Assembly: GCA_052386775.1 (NCBI GenBank)
Contig: JBQTJV010000269.1
Span: 1 to 6,813 of the forward strand
Reading direction: 5' to 3'
DNA: 6,813 bases
Source of the DNA: DSOT01 sp052386775
GTDB lineage: Bacteria; Pseudomonadota; Gammaproteobacteria; Burkholderiales; SG8-41
Part shown: piece after piece, positions 6,505-6,813 of the stretch
Numbering within the stretch: position 1 is the stretch's first letter
How the letters are laid out: every line of letters starts with the position of its first letter
The notes under the pieces: model-generated
The model's database searches: none
What the model was told of the DNA's origin: nothing
What the model saw: only the letters and a program-made list of their open reading frames with translations
Position numbers and translations under genes: made by a program

Positions 6505-6813
6505 CTACGCTACTACCGCACGCGCCAGCACACGCGCCGGTGAGCCGTCCGAGTCCGCGATCGGCAGCGGGCAAAAGATGAATTCCACGCGCTGTCCCGC
6601 CAGGCTGCCCAGGTTGGCGAGCTGCTCGGCGATGAGAATGCCATGCGCCAGCAGCGTGCGATGGACCGGCCAGGTGAAATCCGGCGCGCGGCGGTCGAGG
6701 GGCAGATCGGGTGTAGGGGTGTCGACGGCGAGCAGCTTCACGCGCCGCTCGAGCAGCCAGCGTGCCGCCGCCACCGACAGGCAGGGCTGCTGATCCCATT
6801 CGCGCGTGCCCCA
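6505..6813 (-). CDS. Cyclase family hydrolase (kynurenine formamidase-like fold), C-terminal part, cut by window edge
   Basis: The visible 102 codons enter at the right edge (WGTREWDQQPCLSVAAARWL) and end at TAG (6507-6505). The block LLAVDTPTPDLP, followed by PVHRTLLAHGILIAEQLANL and then FIFCPLPIADSDGSPARVLA, is the C-terminal signature of the cyclase family (Pfam PF04199). That family includes kynurenine formamidases, isatin hydrolases and many uncharacterised metal-dependent hydrolases of amides and lactones. The family's metal-binding HxGTHxD motif would lie upstream, outside the window, so catalytic competence cannot be judged. The gene ends 96 bp before the TPP alpha subunit on the same strand, so it is probably the preceding gene of one operon. 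A product of this enzyme could be processed to the 2-oxo acid handled by the TPP enzyme; this is inference. No tryptophan-degradation gene is visible to support a kynurenine role. Confidence 0.85.
   Translation of the reverse strand, partial: WGTREWDQQPCLSVAAARWLLERRVKLLAVDTPTPDLPLDRRAPDFTWPVHRTLLAHGILIAEQLANLGSLAGQRVEFIFCPLPIADSDGSPARVLARAVVA

Overview
The window is GC-rich, densely packed bacterial chromosome. Protein signatures, codon bias and gene types (a pabB/gluQ pair, a patatin lipoprotein, a dCache hybrid kinase, a cyclase/TPP-enzyme cluster) fit a proteobacterium, most likely a betaproteobacterium. That placement is an inference from sequence character, not from a search. I see no rRNA, tRNA, CRISPR array, insertion sequence, phage gene or attachment site. 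Every stretch longer than about 200 bases is coding.

Layout. (1) Positions 1-623, minus strand: the N-terminal 207 codons of an aminodeoxychorismate synthase component I (PabB, folate synthesis), cut by the window edge. (2) 648-1571, plus: GluQ, the tRNA(Asp)-modifying glutamyl-queuosine synthetase, divergent from pabB across only 24 bp that contain a perfect TATAAT. (3) 1581-2516, minus: a patatin-like phospholipase with a lipoprotein signal peptide, convergent with gluQ (9 bp gap). (4) 2664-5249, plus: a signalling unit made of a candidate 15-codon leader peptide, a 725-residue membrane hybrid histidine kinase (dCache-like sensor, HAMP, HisKA, HATPase, REC) and a 126-residue stand-alone receiver protein. 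The three reading frames overlap end to start, by 4 nt and then 17 nt. (5) 5254 to the right edge, minus: a catabolic-looking operon transcribed as cyclase-family hydrolase (partial), then TPP-enzyme alpha subunit (Pyr domain), then TPP-enzyme beta subunit (PP domain). The alpha/beta pair resembles split sulfopyruvate/phosphonopyruvate decarboxylases.

How they work together. The kinase and lone receiver probably form one phosphorelay whose final output lies outside the window, since neither has a DNA-binding or enzymatic output domain. The cyclase/TPP genes probably encode consecutive steps: hydrolysis of an amide, lactone or ester, then decarboxylation of a 2-oxo acid. The substrate cannot be read from the sequence. 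The most interesting points are this uncharacterised cyclase plus split-decarboxylase operon, whose beta subunit appears to carry an SEG in place of the usual GDG cofactor motif; the tiny coupled leader ORF before the kinase; and the near-leaderless arrangement at the pabB/gluQ divergence.
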